Under the pieces are notes generated by a model. The model was not told where the DNA came from and made no database searches. It was given only the letters and a program-made list of their open reading frames with translations. The position numbers and the translations under genes are program-made. DNA of 64,000 nt from Desulforhabdus sp. TSK (GTDB lineage Bacteria > Desulfobacterota > Syntrophobacteria > Syntrophobacterales > Syntrophobacteraceae), in contig NZ_BQXM01000003.1 in NCBI RefSeq assembly GCF_022836495.1, positions 65,843-129,842 on the forward strand, given 5' to 3'. Positions 34,291-44,537 of the stretch are shown here, in pieces; positions within the stretch are counted from its first letter, which is position 1, and every line of letters begins with the position of its first letter.

Positions 34291-35139
34291 TTAATACTCG
34301 TAGAAGCCGCGGCCCGTCTTTTTGCCGAGCCATCCCGCCTCCACGTACTTGCGCAGGAGCGGGCAGGGACGATACTTGGAATCACTGAAGCCCTTGTACA
34401 GGGTTTCCATAATGGCGAGGCAGGTGTCCAGGCCAATGAGATCCGCCAGTGCGAGGGGACCCATGGGATGGTTCATGCCAAGCTTCATAACGGTGTCGAT
34501 GGCTTCCCGGGTACCTACACCATGGTAAAGGGCGTAAATCGCTTCGTTGATCATGGGCAGAAGGATACGGTTGGCGATAAAGCCGGGAAAATCGCTCGAT
34601 TCCGCCGGAGTCTTGCCGAACTTGACGGCGAGGTCCCAGGTCAGTTTGAAGGTTTCGTCGGAAGTCGGGAGGCCCCGAATGACTTCCACGAGCTTCATGA
34701 CGGGGACAGGGTTCATGAAGTGCATGCCGATGACCTGGGTCGGCCGCTTGGTTTGAGCAGCAATACGCCCGATGGGAATGGAGGAGGTGTTGCTGGCGAG
34801 GATGGCTTCGGGACGGCAAATCTTGTCCAAATCCTGGAAAATCTTGAACTTAATGGGTTCGTTTTCCGTAGCGGCTTCCACCACGTAGTCAGCGGCGGCC
34901 ATGTCCTGGAGGCTGACACTGGTCTTGATCCGACCCAGCACCGCCGCCTTTTCATCGGCGCTCATCTTGCCTTTTTCCACGCTCTTGGTGAGAAGATTGG
35001 TGATGTTTTTCATGCCGCGCTGCACGAACTCATCGTTGATATCGTTCATGATCACCTGGAGCCCGCTCATGGCGGCTACCTGTGCGATCCCGTTTCCCAT
35101 TTGTCCAGCACCGATGACTCCAAACGTTTTAACTTCCAT
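34291..35139 (-). CDS. hbd: 3-hydroxybutyryl-CoA dehydrogenase
   Basis: Protein of 282 residues, family length. NAD motif GVIGAGQMGNGIAQ at the N-terminus, catalytic HFMNPVPVMKLVE, and the closing GWLGKKTGRGFYEY. It interconverts 3-hydroxyacyl-CoA and acetoacetyl-CoA with NAD(H). AAGGAG lies upstream of the ATG. It is flanked by thiolase and acyl-CoA dehydrogenase on the same strand, so the three act in one pathway. Confidence 0.95.
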   Translation of the reverse strand: MEVKTFGVIGAGQMGNGIAQVAAMSGLQVIMNDINDEFVQRGMKNITNLLTKSVEKGKMSADEKAAVLGRIKTSVSLQDMAAADYVVEAATENEPIKFKIFQDLDKICRPEAILASNTSSIPIGRIAAQTKRPTQVIGMHFMNPVPVMKLVEVIRGLPTSDETFKLTWDLAVKFGKTPAESSDFPGFIANRILLPMINEAIYALYHGVGTREAIDTVMKLGMNHPMGPLALADLIGLDTCLAIMETLYKGFSDSKYRPCPLLRKYVEAGWLGKKTGRGFYEY

Positions 35140-35307
35140 GTGAGTGTAAACTCCTTCCTTAGTATTTGAACGTTAAACTCTTCATCCACTCTCACGACGG
35201 CCCCTCCCCCTCCCTCTGCGGGCGCTCCATGCCTCCCGGCCGTCCGGTCTTCCATGGAAACGATCATGAGGACAGAGCATCGGTGCGGTGGGGCCACGTA
35301 AATTCCA

Positions 35308-36483
35308 CTACCTCTTGATCATCATGGCCACAGCCTCTCCACCACCCAGGCAGAGTGAGGCCAGGCCGGTCTTCTTGTCCTGGCGGATCATTTCGTACAG
35401 CAGGGTTACCAGCAACCTGCAGCCGCTGGCCCCAATGGGATGCCCCAGAGCAACGCTGCCCCCATTGACGTTCACAGTGGCAGGATCCAGCTTGAGCTCA
35501 CGCAGGGCTGCCACCGTCGATCCGCTGAAGGCTTCGTTGATTTCATAAAGATCCACATCTCCCACTCCGAGCCCTGCCTTTTTGAGGCATTTGGGTACGG
35601 CCAGGATGGGTGCAACCAGGACATATTTCATATCGATGCCGGCGGAGGCTTGAGCACCCACGGTCGCAAGGATTTTGCAGCCAAGAGCCACGGCCTTTTC
35701 GCGGGCCATAACGACGACCGCCGCGGCTCCATCACTGATGATGGAGGCATTTCCGGCTGTCGTCACCCCCCCCTGTTTGAATGCCGGCTTCATTTTCGCC
35801 AGGGCGTCATAAGGGGTGTCCTTCGGACACTCGTCCTGGCTGAAAAGGACCGGCTCCCCTTTGCGCTGCGGGATGGGCACGGGCACGATCTCATCCTTGA
35901 ACTTCCCGGCCGCCATGGCCGCCAGAGTACGCTGGTAGGATTCGGCAGCATAACGGTCCTGATCCTCCCGGGAGACGTTATACTTCTCGGAGCAGAGCTC
36001 ATTGGAAATCCCCATATGGAAATCGTTCACGATATCCCACAGGCCGTCGTGGACCATATGATCGTGAAGCTTCCCATCCCCCATCCGGTAGCCGAAACGC
36101 GCCTTTTCCAGGTAATAAGGCGCCATGCTCATATTTTCCATGCCTCCGGCGACCACCACATCGGCATCTCCCACCTGTATCGCCTGGGCCGCCAGCATGA
36201 TGGACTTCAAACCGGAACCGCATACCTTATTGATGGTGAAGCATTCCACTTCGTCGGGCATCCCGGCCTTCACCGCAGCCTGCTTGGCCGGGTTCTGTCC
36301 GTATCCGCACGGAAGCACCATGCCCATGATGGCTTCGTTTACATCCGTCTTGGCAATCCCTGCTCTTCGAACCGCTTCCTCAATAACGATCGCTCCCAGT
36401 TGAGTCGCGCCGATCCCGCTGAGGGAGCCGTTAAAGCTTCCCAGCGGAGTCCGCACCGCACTTACAATTACCGCTTCTCGCAT
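35308..36483 (-). CDS. Acetyl-CoA acetyltransferase (thiolase)
   Basis: Protein of 391 residues. Nucleophile Cys88 in [10 protein letters not shown], then EAFSG, catalytic His in GHPIGASG and the second Cys in [15 protein letters not shown] lies six bases before the ATG. It cleaves or forms acetoacetyl-CoA. As first gene of the three-gene set it completes beta-oxidation of short chains. In this kind of organism the likely direction is cleavage to two acetyl-CoA. Confidence 0.95.
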   Translation of the reverse strand: MREAVIVSAVRTPLGSFNGSLSGIGATQLGAIVIEEAVRRAGIAKTDVNEAIMGMVLPCGYGQNPAKQAAVKAGMPDEVECFTINKVCGSGLKSIMLAAQAIQVGDADVVVAGGMENMSMAPYYLEKARFGYRMGDGKLHDHMVHDGLWDIVNDFHMGISNELCSEKYNVSREDQDRYAAESYQRTLAAMAAGKFKDEIVPVPIPQRKGEPVLFSQDECPKDTPYDALAKMKPAFKQGGVTTAGNASIISDGAAAVVVMAREKAVALGCKILATVGAQASAGIDMKYVLVAPILAVPKCLKKAGLGVGDVDLYEINEAFSGSTVAALRELKLDPATVNVNGGSVALGHPIGASGCRLLVTLLYEMIRQDKKTGLASLCLGGGEAVAMMIKR

Positions 36484-36615
36484 GTCAGCTTCCTTTCAGA
36501 GTTTCCGTTTGATCTTGATGTGTAGGCGCAGAAATTTACAGTGGTCCTTTTATCAAAAGGCGGCGGCTATTACAAAAAAAATATCCCTATATCAAACTTT
36601 ATTGTACAAAATGAC

Positions 36616-36924
36616 TCAAACGACACCCTCTCGATGCAGCACTTCGCGGATATTTTCCAGCGACAAACCGCGGATCAAGATGCTCTTTTGACGGGATTTG
36701 TGCCCCCCGACAATTTCCAGATCCGACTTGGGAATGTCCAGGAGCTCCGCCAGGAATTTGATGCATTCCCTGTTGGCCGCCCCCTCCACGGGGGGGGCTG
36801 TCAGCCGAACCTTCAAACACCCGTGATGGATGCCCGCCCATTCATTCCTGCTGGCTCTGGGCTGGACATGGACCTCCAGGACCACGCCCTCCCCTTTTTC
36901 ATGTAAAAAGGGCAATGAATTCAT
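36616..36924 (-). CDS. YggU/DUF167 family protein
   Basis: Protein of 102 residues with the family signature VQPRASRNEWAG, LKVRLTAPPVEGAAN and VGGHKSRQK. This small alpha/beta fold is widespread but has no settled function. The gene stands alone between thiolase and tRNA-Cys. Confidence 0.88.
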   Translation of the reverse strand: MNSLPFLHEKGEGVVLEVHVQPRASRNEWAGIHHGCLKVRLTAPPVEGAANRECIKFLAELLDIPKSDLEIVGGHKSRQKSILIRGLSLENIREVLHREGVV

Positions 36925-36981
36925 GGTCGTTTTCTCATGGCAGGCTCATGATCCCATCCGACTGCACCCGCCAAATAAAAA

Positions 36982-37011
36982 AAGGGCTAAGTCATATGAC
37001 CTAACCCCTTA
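36982..37011 (-). terminator. Rho-independent terminator of tRNA-Cys
   Basis: On the minus strand an imperfect stem (AAGGG with CCCTT, inner GTCAT with ATGAC, wobble pairs between) is followed directly by a run of T. It starts 8 bases past the CCA end of tRNA-Cys. Confidence 0.7.
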
Positions 37012-37018
37012 AATCCAG

Positions 37019-37093
37019 TGGAGGCGGCAACCGGATTCGAACCGGTGAATAACGGTTTTGCAGACCGCTCCCTTACCACTTGGGCATGCCGCC
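37019..37093 (-). tRNA. tRNA-Cys (GCA)
   Basis: A full cloverleaf on the minus strand: acceptor GGCGGCA pairs with TGCCGCC, D-stem CCC/GGG, anticodon loop CTGCAAA with anticodon GCA, T-stem ACCGG/CCGGT around TTCGAAT, discriminator T, and CCA encoded in the DNA (37021-37019). Confidence 0.97.
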
Positions 37094-37200
37094 GCATTCG
37101 ACGTTGCACCCTATCTAATGGAAAACAGGGATGCTGTCAAGGGGAAGTTCCAAAAGGCCAACCCATTTCGCCGGAGGAGCTCCCCCTGGCCGATGCGTCT

Positions 37201-38574
<1,374 letters not shown>

Positions 38575-38593
38575 TTAACACTGATGAAGAAAC

Positions 38594-38623
38594 TTGACGT
38601 ATAGCCATACATTTTTTTAGAAT
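38594..38623 (+). promoter_or_regulatory. Likely sigma70 promoter of efp
   Basis: TTGACG at 38594-38599, 18-base spacer, TAGAAT at 38618-38623, then an A/T-rich start region. It lies about 45 bases upstream of the efp start and faces it. Confidence 0.6.
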
Positions 38624-38668
38624 AAAAAATTTAGTCGAAGTTATCAATCCGAAAGAGAGGACAAAACC

Positions 38669-39238
38669 ATGGCGACACTGACAACGAGTGATTTACGCAA
38701 AGGACTCAAACTGGAAATCGACGGGGAGCCTTACATTATCACGGATTTCGAATTTTCCAAGCCGGGCAAGGGGCAGGCGCTATACCGTTGCCGTCTGAAA
38801 AATATGATCACGGGATCACAGTTCGACCGGACCTACCGTTCCGTGGACAAGTTCGAATCTGCCGACCTCGAAGAACAGGACATGCAATTTCTCTATAGCC
38901 AGGGCGACAGTTTTCACTTCATGAACACCGCCAACTACGAGCAAATCGAGATGACGAGGGATCAAGTGGGCGATGCCACTAACTATCTCACGGAGAACCT
39001 GGTGGTGAGCATGCTCTTTTTCCAGGGACGTCCCATCGGCATCAACCTGCCCAATTTCGTTGTCCTCAAGGTGGTCAAGTCCGATCCGGGAATCAAGGGT
39101 GATACGGCTGCAGGCGCCACAAAGCCTGCGACCATGGAAACGGGCTTCGTCATACAGGTTCCTCTCTTCATCGAGGAGGGAGAGGTCTTGCGCATCGACA
39201 CACGCAGCGGAGCCTACGTAGAAAGAGTGAAAGCCTGA
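38669..39238 (+). CDS. efp: Elongation factor P
   Basis: Protein of 189 residues, three-domain EF-P length. The tip of domain I reads KPGKGQA with Lys34, the residue beta-lysylated by EpmA in E. coli. It helps ribosomes through polyproline stretches. epmA follows six bases after the stop, so factor and modifier are cotranscribed. epmB is not in the window. Confidence 0.97.
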   Translation: MATLTTSDLRKGLKLEIDGEPYIITDFEFSKPGKGQALYRCRLKNMITGSQFDRTYRSVDKFESADLEEQDMQFLYSQGDSFHFMNTANYEQIEMTRDQVGDATNYLTENLVVSMLFFQGRPIGINLPNFVVLKVVKSDPGIKGDTAAGATKPATMETGFVIQVPLFIEEGEVLRIDTRSGAYVERVKA

Positions 39239-39243
39239 CGGAA

Positions 39244-40170
39244 ATGTCTGCCGAGGAAATTCTTGCCGGCAAACGCGCCCATTTGGAGCTCCGCTGCCGC
39301 ATTCTACAGACCATCCGAAGGTATTTTATAGAAGATGGCTTCATGGAGGTGCAAACGCCCCTCAGGACACCGGCGCCAGCCCCTGAGCCATACATTGAAG
39401 CCATCCCGGCGGATGCCCCTTACTTTCTCATCACCAGCCCGGAGCTTTACATGAAGCGTTTGCTCGCCGCCGGGTATGAGAGAATTTTTCAGATAACGCC
39501 GGTCTTTCGGCGCGGAGAGCAGGGGCGTTTCCATCACAGTGAATTCACCATGCTGGAATGGTACAGGCTGTACGCAGACTACCGCACCCTCCAGGAAGAC
39601 TGTCGCAATCTCCTCCTCACCGTCTGCCACGAGGAGGGCAAGGCATCAGGCTGGGATTACCAGGGCCATTGGCTGCAGGTGGAGGGAGAGTGGCAGCACT
39701 ACACGGTTCGTGAAGCTTTCCGCCGTTTCGCCGGGTGGGAGCCTTCCAGCCATGTGGATCAATACCGGTTCGACGGGGACCTGGTGGAGAAAGTGGAGCC
39801 ACACCTTGGTTTTCCAACACCTTGTATTCTTTCGGATTATCCTTCCAGCCAAGCTGCACTAGCGCGCCTCAGGCACGACGACCCTTCCGTCGCCGAGCGC
39901 TTCGAGCTCTACTGGGCCGGACTGGAACTTGCAAACGGGTTCAGCGAGCTCACCGATGCCGCCGAACAACGCTCACGCTTTCGCGAGGCTCTCCAAATGC
40001 GCCGGCAGCAGGGATATGTGCCATACCCCCTGCCGGAGCGATTTCTGGCGAGCCTGGAGGACCTCCAGCCTTGCGCAGGCATCGCCCTGGGCGTTGATCG
40101 GTTGATCATGCTCCTGGGGAATGCCGGTCACATTGACGAAATCGTGCCTTTTCCACCTGGATTCGATTGA
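39244..40170 (+). CDS. epmA: EF-P--(R)-beta-lysine ligase EpmA (LysRS-like)
   Basis: Protein of 308 residues: a class II lysyl-tRNA-synthetase catalytic core without the anticodon-binding domain. Motif 2 region GRFHHSEFTMLEWY, then ELANGFSELTDA, and motif 3 GIALGVDRLIML. It activates beta-lysine and attaches it to Lys34 of EF-P. Adjacent efp fixes the assignment against a true LysRS, which would be about 500 residues. Confidence 0.95.
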   Translation: MSAEEILAGKRAHLELRCRILQTIRRYFIEDGFMEVQTPLRTPAPAPEPYIEAIPADAPYFLITSPELYMKRLLAAGYERIFQITPVFRRGEQGRFHHSEFTMLEWYRLYADYRTLQEDCRNLLLTVCHEEGKASGWDYQGHWLQVEGEWQHYTVREAFRRFAGWEPSSHVDQYRFDGDLVEKVEPHLGFPTPCILSDYPSSQAALARLRHDDPSVAERFELYWAGLELANGFSELTDAAEQRSRFREALQMRRQQGYVPYPLPERFLASLEDLQPCAGIALGVDRLIMLLGNAGHIDEIVPFPPGFD

Positions 40171-40328
40171 GCTCCCGCCCCTGTGAGGGCATGCAGGAAT
40201 GCCGAGAGCCCGCTGCCGGGTGTCCCCCTGTAAGCGATTGACGTCACGAGCAAAATGTGCTAGGGGAAGAGCGTGCTACTTTATTGTTATCAATAATGTT
40301 TTCTTCCGTCGATGCCGCAAGGATGATC

Positions 40329-42041
40329 ATGATCTCTCGAAGATTCCCCTGCTTTTTTATTCTGGCCATTCTCTCCCTTTATGGCTGCCTTCACTTCGAT
40401 TCGCGGTCCAGCCTTCTGATGGGCCAGACCCCCCTTACCCTCCCGGATGAATCTCTCTCCCGCTCCAAAACTTACTATGATTATCTGGTGGCTCAGCATT
40501 ACCTTCAAGAAAAGCAGATCGACGACGCAACCGCGGCATACGGTGACGCGGTACAAAGAGATCCCAATTCTCCCATTCTGCTGACGGAGCTGGCAGCCCT
40601 CTACCTTCGACAGGGAAAGATGGACATGGCCCTCAAACTGATCGGCGAGGCTACCACCTACGATCTGACATATGAACCAGCCTATATGCTCCAGGGGCAG
40701 CTCTACACGGCCACCGGCAACAACGCCAAAGCAATCGCGGCGTACAAGCGCGTGATCGAGCTCAATCCTTCCAATGAAGATGCCCACCTTCTACTGGGAG
40801 CCCTCTATGCCCAGGAAGGCCGTTTTTCAGAAGCTGTGGAAACCTTCGAGCACCTCCGGGTCCTTATCCCGGACAATCCTGCAGCCATTTACTACAAGGC
40901 GCGCGTCTTTCTCGATATGAAATTCTACAACCAGGCCGAGATCATGTACCGCGAGATCCTTTCCATGGACCCCAATTTCGAAAGTGCATTGTTGGATCTT
41001 GCATACATTTATGAGGTCACCAACCGTTCCAGCGCCGCCGAAAAAACCTACAAACGCATTCTTGCATCGGATGCATCCAGCACCCAGGCACGGGCACGCC
41101 TGGGAAATCTTTATATGCGGGAGAACAGGCTCGACAAGGCCCTGCAGGAGTTTGAACAAATGCTGGTGGTGAATCCGAAGGACGTGGAAACGCGTCTCAA
41201 GATAGGTTTGATCCAGCTGCAGCGCAGGAACTATGACGAAGCCATCCAGGCCTTCAATATGCTGCTCAAGGAAGAGCCCCAATATGATCAGGCCCTCTAT
41301 TATCTCGCATCGGCCTACCAGGAAAAGGACTTGGTCGATCAGGCAATCCGCACCTTCAGGATGATCCCCCCCGAGAGTCCCCTCTGGAGCACCACCCAGA
41401 TCCGTATTGCCCTCCTCCTGGCCAAGCAGGGGGAATCGGCCAAAGGGGCCGAGGTGCTCGAAGCCGCCCTGGAGAAGCAGCCCGATTTGCCGGATTTTTA
41501 TCTTTATCTTGCCGTCATTTATGAAGAGCAGGGCAAGTATGAGGAGGCCGTCAAGGTGCTGGACAGGGGGGTGGAAAAGGCAGGAGAGGACCCCGACATC
41601 CTTTTTCGTAAAGGCGTTCTCCTGGATAAAAAAGGCAAGAAGGAAGAGGCCATCAAGGTCATGCAGAGGATCCTGGCCATAGAGCCCAAAAATCCAAATG
41701 CCCTCAACTACGTGGGGTATACTTACGCGGATATGGGCATCCGTCTCCTGGAAGCCAAGCAAATGGTCAAAACCGCTCTCGAACTGCAACCCGACGATGG
41801 TTACATTATGGATAGTCTTGCCTGGGTCTACCACAAGCTCGGACAGGACAGAAGAGCGCTCGAAATTATACTGCAGGCGGTGAAAAGAGTCCCCAACGAT
41901 CCCATCATCTTTGAGCATCTGGGGGATATCTACTCCAGCCTGGGAAAGAAGAGCAAAGCCCTGGAGGGTTATCGAAAAGCGCTCGAAGCAGGGCACTCCG
42001 AGCCCGATACCATCAAGAGGAAGATCGAACGTATCCAATGA
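40329..42041 (+). CDS. TPR-repeat lipoprotein
   Basis: Protein of 570 residues from ATG 40329 (AAGG six bases upstream). Signal peptide with lipobox LYGC makes it a lipoprotein. The rest is about a dozen TPR motifs (for example AAYGDAVQRDPNSP, AIAAYKRVIELNPSN, AIKVMQRILAIEPKNP). TPR arrays are scaffolds, and a role in outer-membrane assembly or envelope complex formation is likely. It overlaps the next lipoprotein gene as ATGA. No catalytic domain is visible. Confidence 0.85.
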   Translation: MISRRFPCFFILAILSLYGCLHFDSRSSLLMGQTPLTLPDESLSRSKTYYDYLVAQHYLQEKQIDDATAAYGDAVQRDPNSPILLTELAALYLRQGKMDMALKLIGEATTYDLTYEPAYMLQGQLYTATGNNAKAIAAYKRVIELNPSNEDAHLLLGALYAQEGRFSEAVETFEHLRVLIPDNPAAIYYKARVFLDMKFYNQAEIMYREILSMDPNFESALLDLAYIYEVTNRSSAAEKTYKRILASDASSTQARARLGNLYMRENRLDKALQEFEQMLVVNPKDVETRLKIGLIQLQRRNYDEAIQAFNMLLKEEPQYDQALYYLASAYQEKDLVDQAIRTFRMIPPESPLWSTTQIRIALLLAKQGESAKGAEVLEAALEKQPDLPDFYLYLAVIYEEQGKYEEAVKVLDRGVEKAGEDPDILFRKGVLLDKKGKKEEAIKVMQRILAIEPKNPNALNYVGYTYADMGIRLLEAKQMVKTALELQPDDGYIMDSLAWVYHKLGQDRRALEIILQAVKRVPNDPIIFEHLGDIYSSLGKKSKALEGYRKALEAGHSEPDTIKRKIERIQ

Positions 42042-42826
42042 GAAGATCAGTGTGCATATTTTTCCTGGGGTTCGCAGCGGTGCTCTTGACCGTGAGCGGA
42101 TGTTCACGGTTTGTCGGTCCTGCAGAAAGGCCCATGCCTTTGGCGGAAGAAGAGTGGAGGGCCGCCCTCGGAGACCGAGGCAGGCACTGGCAGAAATATA
42201 CGGCAAGCTTTCACCTCAGGGCCGACAGCGCCAAGGGAAAATATCCTTTGCGCGCCGTCGTCCTGGCCGACCTGCCCGACCGGCTGCGCCTGGAAGCATT
42301 CAACCTCTTCGGTCAGACTCTCGGGGTGATCATTTACAACAAGGGGGAATCCAGCCTCTGGGTCCCCAGCGAAAAAACCCTTTACACCGCACGCAAGCCC
42401 GAGGTGCTGACCCAGCATTTCCTGGGAGTCTCTCTGCCGTTGAACGTGCTGGGGTATAGCCTGGCGGCGAGTTTGCCTCCCGAACAACTGGAAACCTTCA
42501 AGCTTCTCTCGGAACGGTCCCGGTGGGTGGGCCAATCTCAGGCCAGGGACGACGGCTGGCGCTACGAGTGGTCATTTCTGTCTCAACCCATGACGTTCAA
42601 AGCCTTTGAAGCACGCCAGGGGCTTTGGCATTACACCGTGAATTACGATCCTCCGGTACCCCTGGAAGTAACGGAAAGCCCTCGCAGAATTGCCTTTCTG
42701 TCGTCGGATTGGCAAATGGATGTGACCATTGACCAGATTCAGACCGCATCCCATATGTGGGACGATCTTTTTCTCCCCTCTTTCCCGGGAGGAGTGCGGA
42801 GGGTCAGTCTGGACGAGCACCCATGA
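42038..42826 (+). CDS. LolB-like outer-membrane lipoprotein
   Basis: Protein of 262 residues with signal peptide and lipobox VSGC. The middle (RAVVLADLPDRLRLEAFNLFGQTLG) fits the LolB/DUF4292 half-barrel that inserts lipoproteins in the outer membrane. ATGA overlaps at both ends link it to the TPR lipoprotein and the Mut7-C gene. LolB function is inferred from fold pattern and context, not from close similarity. Confidence 0.7.
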   Translation: MRRSVCIFFLGFAAVLLTVSGCSRFVGPAERPMPLAEEEWRAALGDRGRHWQKYTASFHLRADSAKGKYPLRAVVLADLPDRLRLEAFNLFGQTLGVIIYNKGESSLWVPSEKTLYTARKPEVLTQHFLGVSLPLNVLGYSLAASLPPEQLETFKLLSERSRWVGQSQARDDGWRYEWSFLSQPMTFKAFEARQGLWHYTVNYDPPVPLEVTESPRRIAFLSSDWQMDVTIDQIQTASHMWDDLFLPSFPGGVRRVSLDEHP

Positions 42827-43323
42827 CAGAATCGGGCACATCGGAAAAGCGGTTTGTCGTCGATGTCATGATGGGAAAACTTGCCAAATGGCTGCGTGTT
42901 CTAGGGTTTGACACACGCTACCGGCGTTTGGATCGGCTGCAAACCGTAGAGCGTTTTTCAAGGGAAGGCTTTTTGATTCTAACGCGCTCACGGCGATGGT
43001 CGGAGCATTCCCGGGTCTCCATTCTTTCTTCCAACGATCCCATGGATCAACTCCGGGAGGTCATGGCGAGGATACCTGTTGCACCCGGGGATGTTCGCCT
43101 TTTGCACCGCTGCATTCGGTGCAATGAAAGACTGTCCAAACTGGCCCGCAGTTTGGCCTTAAGCCATGTTCCCGATTACGTTTTCGAAACAAATGTTTCA
43201 TTTTACCACTGCCCAAAGTGTAATAAAGTCTACTGGTCCGGAAGTCATCCGAGGCGCATGATAGATCGTTTGCAGGATGAACTGGGATGGAGCGTATCGA
43301 TGAATGAGCAGACAGGAGGGTAA
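42823..43323 (+). CDS. Mut7-C RNase-domain protein
   Basis: Protein of 166 residues starting at ATG 42823, overlapping the previous stop. N-terminal part FVVDVMMGKLAKWLRVLGFDT is the Mut7-C PIN-like nuclease signature, with acidic Asp near the start. The second half has a zinc ribbon (CIRCNERLS, CPKCNKVYW). Probably an RNase. Its place behind lipoprotein genes is seen in other genomes but not explained. Confidence 0.85.
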   Translation: MTESGTSEKRFVVDVMMGKLAKWLRVLGFDTRYRRLDRLQTVERFSREGFLILTRSRRWSEHSRVSILSSNDPMDQLREVMARIPVAPGDVRLLHRCIRCNERLSKLARSLALSHVPDYVFETNVSFYHCPKCNKVYWSGSHPRRMIDRLQDELGWSVSMNEQTGG

Positions 43324-43325
43324 GT

Positions 43326-43718
43326 ATGAGCGGCATCGTCAAGACCATTTTGGATATACTTCAAAAGTCGGGTTACTTTTCCCTGGAGTACGGGCAGATT
43401 TTTTCTTCCTATATACTGAAATTTCTTAAGCAGCGCATGCAGAGCTGGAAGAAATGCTCCTTGCATAAAGGGCTGACGAAGGCGCAGGGAAAGCTGGGAT
43501 CGGAAATTTACGCCCACTATAAACAGGGCCAGACCAACTGGCTGGAAATGCCCGAAGTGAAGCAGGCCCTCCAGCGCGTCGAGGAAGCCGAAGCCTTGTT
43601 GTTTCAGGTGGATGAAGTGCTAGCGAACATCGAGAGAAGCCACGAATCCAAAAAGGAAGCGATTCGGGAGAAATATTCGGCCAAGCGGGCGAATATGGGC
43701 GGCGACGACGCATCATAA
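43326..43718 (+). CDS. Conserved-looking hypothetical protein, helical
   Basis: Protein of 130 residues with a strong ribosome site (GGAGGG) just before ATG, two bases after the previous stop. It is rich in Lys, Glu and Ala with no Trp-rich core, has a predicted helical hairpin (about 75-115) and no signal peptide, no Cys pairs beyond one Cys and no known motif. I do not recognise it. Position puts it at the end of the lipoprotein operon. Confidence 0.7.
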   Translation: MSGIVKTILDILQKSGYFSLEYGQIFSSYILKFLKQRMQSWKKCSLHKGLTKAQGKLGSEIYAHYKQGQTNWLEMPEVKQALQRVEEAEALLFQVDEVLANIERSHESKKEAIREKYSAKRANMGGDDAS

Positions 43719-43736
43719 GAGGACATTCGGTTCCCG

Positions 43737-43782
43737 GGGAGCCGTGCGGCATGGGGGGATTCTTTCCCCCACCGCGGCTCCC
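43737..43782. terminator. Bidirectional terminator hairpin
   Basis: GGGAGCCG 43737-43744 pairs with CGGCTCCC 43775-43782. Inside, GGGGGA 43753-43758 pairs with TCCCCC 43765-43770. It lies between convergent genes. No long T run, but the stem is very stable. Confidence 0.6.
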
Positions 43783-43840
43783 GTCACTCCCGGTTCATTC
43801 CTCCCCCTGTAGACTATCCCAGCTGCCTCGATTCCAACTG

Positions 43841-44389
43841 TCAGGCCCTTCCACAGTCCGATGGATCTCCCTGGATCTTTTCCAGTGTGTGTGAGAGCGC
43901 CGGCAGGATGACTTCGAGGTTTTCGAGAGCTCCTTTTGGGCTTCCCGGCAGATTGACGATCAAGGTTGCGCCGCGGATGCCGACCACTGCACGCGAAATC
44001 ATCGCGTGGGGAGTCTTCTGAAGGCCTGCGGCCCGCATGGCCTCCGCCATCCCGGGAATCATGCGGTCCACCACGGATGCCGTGGCGTCCGGTGTGACAT
44101 CGCGGGGCGATACCCCGGTCCCTCCCGTCGTGATGATGAGAGCTACCTTCTTCTCGTCGGCATACAGGCACAACGTCCTGGATATTTGTGAAACTTCGTC
44201 CGGTATGATCTCCCGGTACGGGACATCATACCCTGCAGCCTCCAGGCGGTCGAGGAGCTTGCTCCCGGACGTATCTTCACGCTCCCCTCGCGATCCGCGG
44301 TCGCTGACCGTGATCAAGGCTGTCGTCCGACTGAACTGATGGCCACCGGGAGTAAGGCCATGCCCACCGTTGCCATGATGCAGACTCAT
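43841..44389 (-). CDS. MoaB/Mog-type molybdopterin adenylyltransferase-like protein
   Basis: Protein of 182 residues from ATG 44389 with GGGAGG six bases upstream. A frame extension to 44446 is unsupported. Motifs TALITVSDRGS, TTGGTGVSPRDVTPDAT and PGSPKG are those of the MoaB/Mog fold, which binds molybdopterin and adenylates it. The N-terminal His/Gly-rich stretch (HHGNGGHG) could bind metal. It serves molybdenum enzymes such as Mop. MoaB and Mog cannot be told apart by eye. Confidence 0.88.
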   Translation of the reverse strand: MSLHHGNGGHGLTPGGHQFSRTTALITVSDRGSRGEREDTSGSKLLDRLEAAGYDVPYREIIPDEVSQISRTLCLYADEKKVALIITTGGTGVSPRDVTPDATASVVDRMIPGMAEAMRAAGLQKTPHAMISRAVVGIRGATLIVNLPGSPKGALENLEVILPALSHTLEKIQGDPSDCGRA

Positions 44390-44481
44390 TCGCGCCTCCC
44401 TGTGCGTTCCGGGGATGAAACCCGATGGATAGAACTGGGAACTCACCCAGTACGAACAAGAAGCGGGCGGGGATTATCCCC

Positions 44482-44537
44482 AGCCCGCATGAATACACAT
44501 TGATCCGCGCAATCCCGTGGAACACGGGTGGCGGGCT
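44482..44537 (-). terminator. Terminator-like nested hairpin at the end of the EF-G paralogue
   Basis: On the minus strand AGCCCGC 44537-44531 pairs with 44488-44482 and an inner CCCGTG 44528-44523 pairs with 44519-44514. The outer arm overlaps the stop codon. No T run, so it is a weak call. Confidence 0.4.
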
